A stretch of 64,000 bases of DNA. It comes from Labilibaculum filiforme. GTDB taxonomy: Bacteria; Bacteroidota; Bacteroidia; Bacteroidales; Marinifilaceae. Both the position numbers and the translations under genes were made by a program. Under the pieces are notes generated by a model that was given only the letters and a program-made list of their open reading frames with translations, was not told where the DNA came from and did not search any database. How positions within the stretch are numbered: position 1 is the first letter of the stretch; every line of letters begins with the position of its first letter. This document shows positions 34,483 through 43,816 of this stretch, in pieces. The DNA lies in the NCBI RefSeq assembly GCF_002843315.1, contig NZ_MVDD01000008.1, forward strand, positions 124,001-188,000. Reading direction: 5' to 3'.

Positions 34483-36792
34483 TTATTGATCTTCTACTTT
34501 CGGAACCGAACCCATTAATTTGTCCGACTTAGGAATTGTAATGTAAAAACTACTCCCTTTTCCTTCCTCACTATCGGCCCATATTTTTCCGCCATTTTTC
34601 TCAACATATTCTTTACAAAGGAGCAAACCAATTCCAGCACCTTTTTCTTGTGCGGTTCCTAAAGCAAGGTAATTATTGTCTAAACGGAATATTTTATGGA
34701 GATTAGTTTTACTCATTCCCACTCCCTCATCCGAAAAGTCCAATTCTATCCAATACTTTTTTTCTCGGGCTGAAATAGTAATTTTTCCTTCGCGGTAGGA
34801 GAATTTTATCGCATTGGAAAGTAGGTTTTTGAATACTTCGCAAATGGCAGCAGTGTCTGCATATGCCTTTGAGGAGCTATCCAAATTAAAAATTATTTTA
34901 ACATTCTTCTCCACGAGCTGTTCCGAAAGTTTTGTTAAACTATGGTCCAAAAGTTCTTTCACATTAAAGAGGCGTGGTGAAAATTTTGTTTTTCCCGATT
35001 GAGAAGCAGACCAAAGTAAAATATTTTCAACCAAATCGTAGGTTTGAAAGGACAAGTCTTTAATGTTTTTCGATAAATCTTTTTGTGTTTCAATTTTAGC
35101 TTGATCAAAACTCTCAAGAAGTTTAGAGCTCATGAGTTTCATATCATTAAAAGGAGTTCGTAAATCGTTTGAAATGATATTGAAAATTTTATCCTTTGTA
35201 AGATTTAAATCCCGAAGCGAAACTTCTGTCTCCTTTAGCAGAGAGTTTATTTCCTCCAACTCGTTATTTTTCTCTTTTAAAGCTTGTGTTGCTTCCTTTC
35301 TTATTTTGATATTCTTGTTTGCGATATAGCCGATTATTCCGGCAAGTATTATTAAGGCTACAAAAAGATAAATTACGATAGATTGTTGTCTGCTGTATGC
35401 CTTCAAACTTTTAATTTCATCTTTATTTTTTGAAATCTGATAGTTCGCTTCAAATTCAGCAATTTTATCTTTATCAATCTGATCTACTATGCTATCGTAT
35501 TGAGTGCTTGAGAATTCGCGGAAATATTCCAATGCCTTTTTATAATCGCCTTGGTTCGAGAAATATTCAAATAAATTTTCCGATGCAATTTTTTGTAAAC
35601 TTCTGTCTTTGCATAAATTAGCATGATCGAATGCCAAAAGTAGATAGTCTTTTGCTTCCTTATCGGGATAATATTTCATTAATATTTCGCCGATGTTGTT
35701 CGAGGAATAAGCAATGCCTTTATAATTTCCTATCCTTTTATGAATAGTTAATGATAGTTTATGGTATTCGAGACTTTTGTCGAAATTATTGTAAGTTTCG
35801 TAAAGATTTCCGATTAACGAGAATACATTTGCTTGTTCTTTCTGATCGTTTGTTTCGTCGTAAATCTTTAAGGCATCGTTATAATTTTTTAATGAAAAAT
35901 CTAATTCATTTAGATCCTTGTATACGGTTCCTATATTTTTGAGTGTAGCGGCAATAAAGAGTTTATTTCCTATTTCTTTTCTTAAGGCAAGAGATCGATT
36001 GTAGTAAGCAAGAGATTCGTTAAAATTGTTTAATCTCCAATAGATACCTCCAATATCATTTAATGAAAAAGCAATAAGTGTTTTATCGCCAATTTCTTCT
36101 CTAATTTCAAGAGCCTTGCTGTAGTAATCGAGTGCTTTATTCGGTTTGTTTAGGTTCTTGTATACATTACCAAGGTTGTTTAGAGAGGAGGCAATATCCG
36201 ATTTATCGCCTAATTCAGATCTAATTTCGAGTGCTTTAAGGTAGTATTCCAATGCGTTGCCATAATCTTTTTTTAGCCAAAAAACACTTCCAATATTATT
36301 TAGAGTATAAGCAACTTCTTTTTGGGTTCCACTTTCTTTCCTGATTTCCAACGATCGATTAAGATGAATAAGTGCTTCGTCGGATTTGTTAAGAGTTTTA
36401 TATATTTCCCCAATATTATTTAGCGAGCTTGCAATTCCTTGTTGGTCATTAATTGTTTTTCGAATTTCTAAAGCTTGATTCTGGCAGTCGAGTGCTAACC
36501 TATAATTATTTACTCTTCGATATAAGTTTCCTAAATTATATAAGGATGCCGATTTTTCAATAGGATTGCTTGCGTTAAGAATCACAATTTCTTTTGCATA
36601 CTCGATACTTTTGTCGGGATTTGTATCCATATACAATCGAGAAAGTTCTTTAAGTAATGCAATTCTTTCTGATCCTTCAGTAGTTTTTAGCAACTCTTCG
36701 GCATTCGGAATTTGATTCTGAGCTTGACCCATTACTGTCGTAATTGGGAAAAGAAGAAGAATTAATAAAAAATATTTAAGCTTATAAAGCAT
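34483..36792 (-). CDS. TPR-repeat histidine-kinase-like protein lacking the phosphoacceptor His
   Basis: I choose the ATG at 36792 (MLYKLKYFLLILLLFPITTV), a signal peptide; the frame allows 21 more residues. About nine tetratricopeptide repeats fill roughly residues 30-400, then a coiled coil, a membrane helix (IVIYLFVALIILAGIIGYI), a dimerisation segment and a HATPase domain with NLLSNAIKFS, DEGVGM and GAGIGL. The H-box reads FNIISNDLRTPF: the usual histidine (HDLRTP) is asparagine (codon AAC). No response regulator is adjacent. It may be a pseudokinase or act through a partner. Confidence 0.88.
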   Translation of the reverse strand: MLYKLKYFLLILLLFPITTVMGQAQNQIPNAEELLKTTEGSERIALLKELSRLYMDTNPDKSIEYAKEIVILNASNPIEKSASLYNLGNLYRRVNNYRLALDCQNQALEIRKTINDQQGIASSLNNIGEIYKTLNKSDEALIHLNRSLEIRKESGTQKEVAYTLNNIGSVFWLKKDYGNALEYYLKALEIRSELGDKSDIASSLNNLGNVYKNLNKPNKALDYYSKALEIREEIGDKTLIAFSLNDIGGIYWRLNNFNESLAYYNRSLALRKEIGNKLFIAATLKNIGTVYKDLNELDFSLKNYNDALKIYDETNDQKEQANVFSLIGNLYETYNNFDKSLEYHKLSLTIHKRIGNYKGIAYSSNNIGEILMKYYPDKEAKDYLLLAFDHANLCKDRSLQKIASENLFEYFSNQGDYKKALEYFREFSSTQYDSIVDQIDKDKIAEFEANYQISKNKDEIKSLKAYSRQQSIVIYLFVALIILAGIIGYIANKNIKIRKEATQALKEKNNELEEINSLLKETEVSLRDLNLTKDKIFNIISNDLRTPFNDMKLMSSKLLESFDQAKIETQKDLSKNIKDLSFQTYDLVENILLWSASQSGKTKFSPRLFNVKELLDHSLTKLSEQLVEKNVKIIFNLDSSSKAYADTAAICEVFKNLLSNAIKFSYREGKITISAREKKYWIELDFSDEGVGMSKTNLHKIFRLDNNYLALGTAQEKGAGIGLLLCKEYVEKNGGKIWADSEEGKGSSFYITIPKSDKLMGSVPKVEDQ

Positions 36793-36886
36793 AATAATAC
36801 TTGCTTTAGGGTTGGTTCTGCAGTAAAAGTAGTATTTATTTATCTTTTCCAACAATATAAAAATATTTGTAATCGTGTTACTTATA

Positions 36887-38254
36887 TTATTTGGTATTTA
36901 CAATAATATCTTCGGCAAGTTGAGGAAGGTTTACACCGGTGAAATTACCTGAACTCATCAATAAAACATTTGTATTTTTAAAATTCATGGTAAGAAGATC
37001 GGATATTAGTTCCTTCGAGTTAATATACACTTTAAGATTAGTTCCTCCAAATGCGTCTTGTACCTGTTTGCTATTTATTGGTTCCAATTTTTTGTGCTCA
37101 ATGGTTTTTGGATCAAAATATACGAATGCCTGATCGGCCATGCTCATGGTGTTTTTGTAATGAGGCAGAAATTCTTTTTTTAAGCTACTAAAGGTGTGAA
37201 GCTCCATGCAGGCAATTAATTTTCTATTTGGATATTGTTTTTTTACTGCTTGTGTAGTTGCTTTCAATTTGGATGGAGAATGAGCAAAGTCCTGAAAAAC
37301 ACAACAGTTGTCGTTTTCTGCAAGCTTTTGAAGACGACGTGCTGCACCAGAAAAATTTTGAATACTTCGGTAGAAATCCGAATCTTTTATTCCAATACTT
37401 TTACAGATATGAAAAGCTCCCATTAGGTTTTGTAGATTATGCTCTCCAAATATTTCAAGGGCAAACTCCTGCTTATCGGTGATTAAAATTGTTTGGTTAT
37501 TTTCTAGTCTGAAAGGGTGTGTGTTGTAAGGAATATAAGTTACATCTTCTCTTTTCTTTGTAAGAATTTTTTGAATGTGTTCATCCTTTTCAAAATAAAT
37601 TAAGCTACCATTGGGCTGAATTAAGTTAGTGAATATTTCGAATTGCTCCACATAATTTTCGAAGGTTGGAAAAACGTTGATATGATCCCAGGCTATTCCA
37701 GTAAGTAAAGCAATATGAGGATGGTAAAGGTGAAATTTCGGTCTGCGGTCAATTGGAGAAGATAAGTATTCATCTCCTTCGAAAATGGCAATTTTCGTAT
37801 CTTTAGTCAGTTTCACCATAGTTTCGAAACCTTCAATTTGAGCACCTACCATATAATCGAAATCAATGGCATTTTCTTTCAAAACATGCATTACCATGGA
37901 TGTAGTTGTGGTTTTGCCGTGGCTTCCACCAATTACAATTCGGGTTTTGTCTTTTGTTTGTTCGTAAATATATTCTGGATAGGAGAAAATTTTTAATCCT
38001 AATTCCTGTGCTCTTAAAAGTTCCGTATTATCAATTCGAGCATGCATTCCTAAAATAATAGCATCAAGGTCGGAGTTTATTTTTTCAGGAAACCAGCCCC
38101 ATTTTTTAGGCAATAGCTTGTGTTTTTCCAAACGAGATCTTGACGGGTCAAAAATTTCATCATCGGAACCCGAAACGGTAAAGTCTTTTAAATGCAATGC
38201 TATTGCAAGATTGTGCATGGCGCTGCCACCAATTGCTATAAAATGTACTCTCAT
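36887..38254 (-). CDS. mpl: UDP-MurNAc:tripeptide ligase Mpl (murein recycling)
   Basis: The 455-residue protein begins MRVHFIAIGGSAMHNLAIAL and has the ATP loop GSHGKTTTTSM (about 110-120), plus an acidic EGDEYLSS segment typical of Mpl. It attaches recycled L-Ala-gamma-D-Glu-meso-DAP to UDP-MurNAc in the cytoplasm. This implies a meso-DAP peptidoglycan. The glycine-rich start distinguishes it from MurC, to which it is related. It stands alone on the minus strand. Confidence 0.94.
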   Translation of the reverse strand: MRVHFIAIGGSAMHNLAIALHLKDFTVSGSDDEIFDPSRSRLEKHKLLPKKWGWFPEKINSDLDAIILGMHARIDNTELLRAQELGLKIFSYPEYIYEQTKDKTRIVIGGSHGKTTTTSMVMHVLKENAIDFDYMVGAQIEGFETMVKLTKDTKIAIFEGDEYLSSPIDRRPKFHLYHPHIALLTGIAWDHINVFPTFENYVEQFEIFTNLIQPNGSLIYFEKDEHIQKILTKKREDVTYIPYNTHPFRLENNQTILITDKQEFALEIFGEHNLQNLMGAFHICKSIGIKDSDFYRSIQNFSGAARRLQKLAENDNCCVFQDFAHSPSKLKATTQAVKKQYPNRKLIACMELHTFSSLKKEFLPHYKNTMSMADQAFVYFDPKTIEHKKLEPINSKQVQDAFGGTNLKVYINSKELISDLLTMNFKNTNVLLMSSGNFTGVNLPQLAEDIIVNTK

Positions 38255-38364
38255 TGATATTCGTTTTTAAAAATTGTATTTTTGACCTGTATAAGTGATT
38301 AGGTCTGTAAAGCAGTATTTACAGTATAATTTAGCATTAAAGATAACATATTTACTTAGAAATA

Positions 38365-39207
38365 ATGGAAATATATAATATAGAAACAGGCAATTTTAAG
38401 TGCGACGGAGGGGCAATGTTCAGTGTTGTACCAAAACTTCTTTGGAGTAGGAAATATCCTAGCGATAAGGATAACTTGTGTAACTGTGCAATGAGGAGTT
38501 TACTTGTGGTTGACGGAGATCGTAAGATTCTGATTGACAATGGAACAGGAGATAAACAGGGCGAGGACTTTTTTAAGCATCATCATTTAAATGGGGAGGC
38601 TAGTTTGATTTCTTCGCTTTTGAAGCTTGGTTTTTTGCCAAGTGATATTACAGATGTGGTGTTTACTCATTTACATTTCGATCATTGTGGGGGAGCAGTA
38701 AAGCATAATGAAAAAGGAGATGGTTTCGATCTTGTTTTTCAAAATGCTACACATTGGGTAAGTAAATTACAATGGGATAATTTTAATAATCCAAATATTC
38801 GGGAAGCAGATGCTTATTTTAATGAAAACATTGTGCCTATTCAAGAAGCCGGGAAATTAAAATTGGTAGAGAAGGAGGGAGAGTTGTTCCCTAATTTTGA
38901 ATTGCGATTTGTAAATGGTCATACGCCAGGCTTAATGGTTTCCATTATAAAGAATGAAAATTACAGCTTGGTGTTTGCCGGAGATTTTATTCCAACCGCC
39001 GCAAATGTTCCAGTAAAGTGGTTGGCTAGTTACGATTTAAACCCAACATCATCTTTGCAGGAAAAAGAATCTTTTCTTTCGGAAGCAGTTGCGAATAATT
39101 ACATCCTATTTTTTCAGCACGATATCGTAAATGAATGTTGCAGTTTGGTACAAACATCCAGAGGAGTAAAAGTGGACAAGTGCTTCTCTCTTTCGGATAT
39201 TAAATAA
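38365..39207 (+). CDS. MBL-fold metallo-hydrolase
   Basis: The 280-residue protein has the metallo-beta-lactamase-fold motifs THLHFDHCGG (about 100-109), GHTPG (about 191-195), FAGDF (about 209-213) and a distal FQHD histidine (about 252-255), so the two-metal site is complete. The substrate is unknown; the family includes lactonases, glyoxalase II and others. It is divergent from mpl and its last 8 bp overlap the converging gene at 39200. Confidence 0.88.
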   Translation: MEIYNIETGNFKCDGGAMFSVVPKLLWSRKYPSDKDNLCNCAMRSLLVVDGDRKILIDNGTGDKQGEDFFKHHHLNGEASLISSLLKLGFLPSDITDVVFTHLHFDHCGGAVKHNEKGDGFDLVFQNATHWVSKLQWDNFNNPNIREADAYFNENIVPIQEAGKLKLVEKEGELFPNFELRFVNGHTPGLMVSIIKNENYSLVFAGDFIPTAANVPVKWLASYDLNPTSSLQEKESFLSEAVANNYILFFQHDIVNECCSLVQTSRGVKVDKCFSLSDIK

Positions 39208-39535
39208 CACTTAATTCGCTCTGGTAACCGTATTCTGCCAGAGCATTTTCTATATTTAGTATCCTTTGAGTGATCGTTTTTTTCGTTCCAAAATCTTTGT
39301 GCGAAGAATTGAGAGAGTGTAAATAATACTCTAATACACGAAGTTGAGTGGAAAGAGTCGACTTTTCAAATTTCTTTTCCAAATCAAGATGTTTAATACC
39401 ATTCTGATCCAGTAAGCTTTGCATAAAATATCCAGCTCGAATAATCCTTTTGGATAAATTGAGTTCATTATGAACATGTAAAACCATTAGACTGGTCAGT
39501 AGCGCGAGAAAAACAATCACAAGTAGTGCTGACAT
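39200..39535 (-). CDS. Small single-pass membrane protein, hypothetical
   Basis: The 111-residue protein has one N-terminal hydrophobic helix (about 3-22) and then a charged, helical domain with no recognised motif. It is the last of three minus-strand genes (40460 to 39200) that all encode small membrane proteins. Its 3' end overlaps the MBL-fold gene by 8 bp. Confidence 0.55.
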   Translation of the reverse strand: MSALLVIVFLALLTSLMVLHVHNELNLSKRIIRAGYFMQSLLDQNGIKHLDLEKKFEKSTLSTQLRVLEYYLHSLNSSHKDFGTKKTITQRILNIENALAEYGYQSELSVI

Positions 39536-39571
39536 ATCGTAGGAGTTAGTTTAATAATATTTAACTTACCA

Positions 39572-40009
39572 CTAGTTTACGATGGTTTCTCGAAAAAGTT
39601 TTAAAGTGAAGAAGATTAATGGTTTAAAGGCATGGTAAAAGCCAATTGTAGAGAATAGGATATCTATAAGTACATATGGTTTTATCCATGAATAACGCTC
39701 ATTTATCCAAATAAATGAGAAAACTCTAAAAACGAACTGAACCACAAAAAATAGAAAAATAGCTAAGCCATAAGGATTAAATGTTTTTGCCAGTTGTAGG
39801 TTGCCACGTACAATTGCAGAGAAACAACGAGACAGTCCGGTGGAAGGACTGGCTTCTTTCGTAATTTGAGTATAAAAAGATGGAATAGGATGTTTGCTTT
39901 CTTCTGGCGAAAACAGAGTGGCGTAACTAAATATGCAAAGAATAATTCCGGCTAACGAGAGGTTAATTATTTTGTAATTTTGTTGAGCCAAATAGGAGGA
40001 ACTACTCAT
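39572..40009 (-). CDS. DUF2752-like membrane protein
   Basis: The 145-residue protein has hydrophobic segments near 16-32, 85-106 and 118-135. The segment STGLSRCFSAIVRGNLQLAK followed by NPYG resembles the DUF2752 signature (CPxCGxTRAxxxLLxGxxxxAxxxNPL), with the first CPxCG cysteines replaced. The start overlaps the stop of the DUF4190-like gene by 8 bp, so the two are coupled. Function unknown. Confidence 0.65.
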   Translation of the reverse strand: MSSSSYLAQQNYKIINLSLAGIILCIFSYATLFSPEESKHPIPSFYTQITKEASPSTGLSRCFSAIVRGNLQLAKTFNPYGLAIFLFFVVQFVFRVFSFIWINERYSWIKPYVLIDILFSTIGFYHAFKPLIFFTLKLFRETIVN

Positions 40010-40460
40010 TATCTATCTTAATATCGATATTGATACTGTCCGTTTTTATATGAATTGAATCCACACAAACTTCATCCAATTGTTCTTCCAGTTCTTGAAG
40101 AGCATCCTGTAAGTCAGGGTTGTAAACAGATTCATCAATCACTTCCTCCATTACATCTTCTACAAAACCTTCTATTTCGTCTTCGCTTAAGTTCGCAATA
40201 CCTACTACAAAAATCAGCCAAAGTGATGCAACCAGCACACCAATGCTGGAAACAATTAAAGCTGTAATATTAATTCCGCGGGCACCATTTTCACGATTGG
40301 CCTGACTAAGTCCTACTGCACTTAAAACAATAGCTAAAATTCCTGGAATAATTGCGATAACTCCAATGCAAGGAATAAATCCTAACATGAAAGTTATGAT
40401 TCCCAGTACTAATCCAATAATTCCTAGTGTTTGTCCGGCATTTGTGCGCTCTTGTTCCAT
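40002..40460 (-). CDS. DUF4190-like membrane protein
   Basis: The 152-residue protein has two glycine-rich transmembrane helices (about 12-46 and 66-88) with the pattern LGIIGLVLGIITFMLGFIPC and GLSQANRENGARG between them, as in DUF4190 proteins. A soluble acidic C-terminal tail follows. It is coupled to the DUF2752-like gene downstream. Function unknown. Confidence 0.7.
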   Translation of the reverse strand: MEQERTNAGQTLGIIGLVLGIITFMLGFIPCIGVIAIIPGILAIVLSAVGLSQANRENGARGINITALIVSSIGVLVASLWLIFVVGIANLSEDEIEGFVEDVMEEVIDESVYNPDLQDALQELEEQLDEVCVDSIHIKTDSINIDIKIDNE

Positions 40461-40492
40461 GATTGAGTTGATTGATCTAAATGATAAAGGTA

Positions 40493-41003
40493 CTAATTTT
40501 TTGATATTATTAGTAAAAGATCTTTTTCCAAAGTTGTTTTTGACCTTTCGATAATTCGCCCTATTTCTTCGTTATTTTGGAAAATGATTACTGTTGGTAC
40601 ATTGGTAATATTATTATCTTTTGCATCGAAATCGGGAGAAGATTTTATGTGTGTCTAATGCATTCATTTTAAGCTTGTCAAAGGGGAATTGAATTTCTTC
40701 TAATATTTTAATGAAACGAGGTACTTCTCTATGACTGTCGTGACACCAGGAACCTATGATTAGGGATATAGAAATAGTTTCGAGTTTTTGTGTTCGAAGC
40801 TCTTTTACAATTTTGGTATCGGCTAAATAAGAATCAGGTTTGGTTGGATACCATGTAGAGCAAATATCTAGTTTAAAAGCGTCTAAGGTAATTTGGCCGT
40901 AAAGTATTTTTTTAGTGATTTGCGTATCGTTGATGCTTTGGTTTTGAGCGGAGATATTAAAGATGTTGAAATAGATAAAAAGTAGTAGAACTAGATTTTT
41001 CAT
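40493..41003 (-). pseudogene. Thioredoxin-like protein, frameshifted
   Basis: The first part (41003 to about 40650) encodes a signal peptide and a thioredoxin-fold segment with IIGSWCHDSHREVPRFIKIL, where WCHDS stands at the WCxxC position with the second Cys missing. The frame then ends in SRFRCKR at 40614. The next frame continues as DAKDNNITNVPTVIIFQNN and GRIIERSKTTLEKDL to a stop at 40493, with the cis-proline motif VPT. The whole is one nucleotide out of frame (511 nt). An indel near 40645, in an ACACAC tract, explains this. A sequencing error is possible. Confidence 0.75.
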
Positions 41004-41040
41004 GTACTCGAAATTTTAATTAAAGCTAAAATTTAGCACA

Positions 41041-41070
41041 AAAAAAGACAGGAACGGTGTTCCTGTCTTT
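41041..41070 (-). terminator. Terminator after mutB
   Basis: AAAGACAGGAAC (41044-41055) and GTTCCTGTCTTT (41059-41070) form a 12-bp stem with a 3-nt loop; A-runs precede it on the plus strand, giving T-runs on the minus strand. Confidence 0.9.
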
Positions 41071-41092
41071 AAATATAATGATAATAAAAGAA

Positions 41093-43249
41093 CTAGTCTT
41101 TGTATTGCTCAATAAGAATTTCCAACATTTGGATAGCACATCTTGATACTTTGGTACCAGGACCAAATACACCAACAACACCAGCTTCGTATAAGAAATC
41201 GTAATCCTGAGCTGGAATAACACCACCTGCAGTAACCATGATATCTTCACGACCTAATTTCTTTAATTCTGCAATAACTGCAGGAACTAAAGTTTTGTGA
41301 CCAGCAGCTAATGAAGAAACACCAACGATGTGTACATCATTTTCTACAGCTTGCTTAGCAGATTCTTCTGGAGTTTGGAATAAAGGTCCCATATCCACAT
41401 CAAATCCTATATCAGCAAAACCAGTAGCAACAACTTTACCACCACGGTCATGACCATCTTGTCCCATTTTTGCAACCATGATACGAGGACGACGTCCTGT
41501 CATTTCTGCAAATTTGTCTGCTAATTTTTTTGCATTTGCAAAATCAGCATCTTGTTTCGATTCTGATGAATATACTCCTGACACGGTTCTAATAACGGCT
41601 TTATATCTTCCACAAATTTTCTCACATGCATCTGAGATCTCACCAAGAGAAGCACGTAATTGTGCAGCTTTAACAGCAAGATCCAATAAGTTACCTTCAC
41701 CTCCGTTTGCACAAGCGGTGATGGCTTCAAGAGCAGCTTGAACAGCTTTTTCGTCACGGTTAGCACGTAGTTTCTTCAATCTTTCGATTTGAGCAATACG
41801 TACGGCAGTGTTATCTACTTCCAGGATATCCAATGGATCTTCTTTTTCCAAACGATATTTGTTAGTACCTACGATAGTTTGAGTGTTGGCATCAATTTTA
41901 GCTTGAGTACGAGCTGCAGCTTCTTCGATACGAAGTTTTGGAATACCAGATTCGATTGCTTTCGCCATACCACCTAATTTCTCAACCTCTTCGATATGAG
42001 CCCAAGCTTTGTCAACTAATTCCTGAGTTAATGACTCTACGTAGTAAGAACCAGCCCATGGATCAACAGCTTTACAGATTGTAGTTTCATCTTGAATGAA
42101 AATCTGAGTATTACGAGCAATACGAGCAGAGAAATCGGTTGGTAATGCAATTGCTTCATCCAATGCATTGGTGTGAAGAGATTGTGTGTGACCTAGCGCG
42201 GCAGCCATTGCTTCGATACAAGTACGTCCAACATTGTTGAATGGATCTTGCTCGGTTAATGACCAACCTGAAGTTTGCGAGTGAGTACGCAATGCCATCG
42301 ACTTAGGATTCTTAGGATTGAATTGTTTTACAATCTTAGACCATAGTAAACGACCAGCACGCATTTTAGCAATCTCCATGAAGTGATTCATTCCAATTGC
42401 CCAGAAGAAAGACAAACGAGGAGCGAATGTATCTACATCCATACCTGCAGCTACTCCTTTTTTCAAGTACTCTAAACCATCAGCAAGCGTATAAGCCAAC
42501 TCGATATCAGCTGTAGCACCTGCTTCTTGCATGTGGTAACCAGAGATAGAAATAGAGTTGAATTTAGGCATGAAATTCGAAGTAAATTCGAAAATATCAG
42601 CAATAATCTTCATTGAGAAATCTGGTGGATAAATGTATGTGTTACGCACCATGAATTCTTTCAAAATATCGTTTTGGATAGTTCCTGAAAGTTCTTCTAA
42701 TTTAGCACCTTGCTCTAAACCTGCAACAATGTAGAAAGCCAATACTGGAAGTACTGCTCCGTTCATTGTCATAGATACTGACATTTGATCCAAAGGAATT
42801 TGATCGAAAAGGATCTCCATATCCAGGATAGAATCGATTGCAACTCCTGCTTTTCCAACATCACCAATTACACGAGGATGATCTGAATCGTATCCACGGT
42901 GAGTAGCTAAATCGAATGCTACAGAAAGACCTTTCTGACCAGCAGCAAGGTTACGACGGTAGAATGCATTTGATTCTTCGGCAGTTGAGAAACCTGCGTA
43001 CTGACGAACTGTCCAAGGACGCAAAGGATACATTGCTGAATAAGGTCCACGTAGGAATGGTGGCAAACCTGAAACATAGTTTAGGTGCTCCATACCTTCT
43101 AAATCTTCCTTGTTAAAAGCTGTTTTAACAGGAATTTGTTCTGGTGTCATCCAAGATTTTTCAATGCCGTTTTCTTTTTCCCATTCCTGAGATGTTGTAG
43201 CAGCTCTCTGAGATGACTTGATATTTATATTTTTAAAATTTGGCTTCAT
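41093..43249 (-). CDS. mutB: Methylmalonyl-CoA mutase large subunit
   Basis: The 718-residue protein has the TIM-barrel substrate domain ([37 protein letters not shown]) and a C-terminal cobalamin-binding domain with the DxHxxG motif [11 protein letters not shown] near residue 600 followed by [14 protein letters not shown]. It interconverts succinyl-CoA and (R)-methylmalonyl-CoA using adenosylcobalamin. The partner gene mutA is upstream, separated by a GxxExxY gene. Together with the CoA-transferase it supports propionate production or use. Confidence 0.97.
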   Translation of the reverse strand: MKPNFKNINIKSSQRAATTSQEWEKENGIEKSWMTPEQIPVKTAFNKEDLEGMEHLNYVSGLPPFLRGPYSAMYPLRPWTVRQYAGFSTAEESNAFYRRNLAAGQKGLSVAFDLATHRGYDSDHPRVIGDVGKAGVAIDSILDMEILFDQIPLDQMSVSMTMNGAVLPVLAFYIVAGLEQGAKLEELSGTIQNDILKEFMVRNTYIYPPDFSMKIIADIFEFTSNFMPKFNSISISGYHMQEAGATADIELAYTLADGLEYLKKGVAAGMDVDTFAPRLSFFWAIGMNHFMEIAKMRAGRLLWSKIVKQFNPKNPKSMALRTHSQTSGWSLTEQDPFNNVGRTCIEAMAAALGHTQSLHTNALDEAIALPTDFSARIARNTQIFIQDETTICKAVDPWAGSYYVESLTQELVDKAWAHIEEVEKLGGMAKAIESGIPKLRIEEAAARTQAKIDANTQTIVGTNKYRLEKEDPLDILEVDNTAVRIAQIERLKKLRANRDEKAVQAALEAITACANGGEGNLLDLAVKAAQLRASLGEISDACEKICGRYKAVIRTVSGVYSSESKQDADFANAKKLADKFAEMTGRRPRIMVAKMGQDGHDRGGKVVATGFADIGFDVDMGPLFQTPEESAKQAVENDVHIVGVSSLAAGHKTLVPAVIAELKKLGREDIMVTAGGVIPAQDYDFLYEAGVVGVFGPGTKVSRCAIQMLEILIEQYKD

Positions 43250-43268
43250 TTCTTTTTAGATTTTTGTT

Positions 43269-43291
43269 AACGCAAAGTCGCTAAGACGCAA
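43269..43291. repeat. Direct repeat flanking GxxExxY gene, left copy
   Basis: AACGC-AAAGTCGCTAAGACGC-AA here aligns with AACGCTAAGTCGCTAGGACGCTAA at 43708-43731 in the same orientation, about 20 of 24 positions matching. Confidence 0.65.
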
Positions 43292-43297
43292 TTTATT

Positions 43298-43693
43298 TTA
43301 GAAATAATATTGATTGACTTTTCGTTTAATACCTTGTTTAATTAATGGAACATTAAAATTGATTAAAAAACCTAGCTTTTTATCTGCAAGTTTTAGATAG
43401 GTTACCAATTGAACTTCATGTACTGGTAATAGAATTTCCACTGCTTTAAGTTCAATTATCACCTCATTTTCAACTAATAAATCAATTATAAAATCTTTTC
43501 CTAAAGTTTTTCCTTTAAAAACGACTGGTAATTTAACTTGTCTTTCAACTCTTAATTTAAGTCTTTTAATTTCTTCTTCGAGACAAACTTCATAAACAGA
43601 TTCAAGTAAACCAGGACCGAGTTCTTTATGCACCTCATAAGATGCTTGAACTATTATCTGACCTATTTCCTCGTATCGTATTTTAGAAATCAT
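43298..43693 (-). CDS. GxxExxY protein (PD-(D/E)XK-like)
   Basis: The 131-residue protein contains the family's namesake motif GPGLLESVYE (about 26-35), where G-x-x-E-x-x-Y is visible, and a nuclease-like core DFIIDLLVENEVIIELKAVE (about 67-86) with the D..ExK pattern. Its function is not established. It sits between mutA and mutB and is flanked by direct repeats, which suggests it was inserted there. Confidence 0.88.
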   Translation of the reverse strand: MISKIRYEEIGQIIVQASYEVHKELGPGLLESVYEVCLEEEIKRLKLRVERQVKLPVVFKGKTLGKDFIIDLLVENEVIIELKAVEILLPVHEVQLVTYLKLADKKLGFLINFNVPLIKQGIKRKVNQYYF

Positions 43694-43707
43694 CTTTGCT
43701 TTATTAA

Positions 43708-43731
43708 AACGCTAAGTCGCTAGGACGCTAA
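43708..43731. repeat. Direct repeat flanking GxxExxY gene, right copy
   Basis: Right-hand copy of the repeat described at 43269. A related sequence in inverted orientation (GCGTCTTTGTGTCTTAGCG) lies at about 43793-43811, next to the mutA stop. Confidence 0.65.
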
Positions 43732-43816
43732 ATTATCTAATCCATTAGTTTAAAAACTTTTCGTTTTCGTGTCTTTGCGTTTATTTGTTGTTGCGTCTTT
43801 GTGTCTTAGCGTTGAA

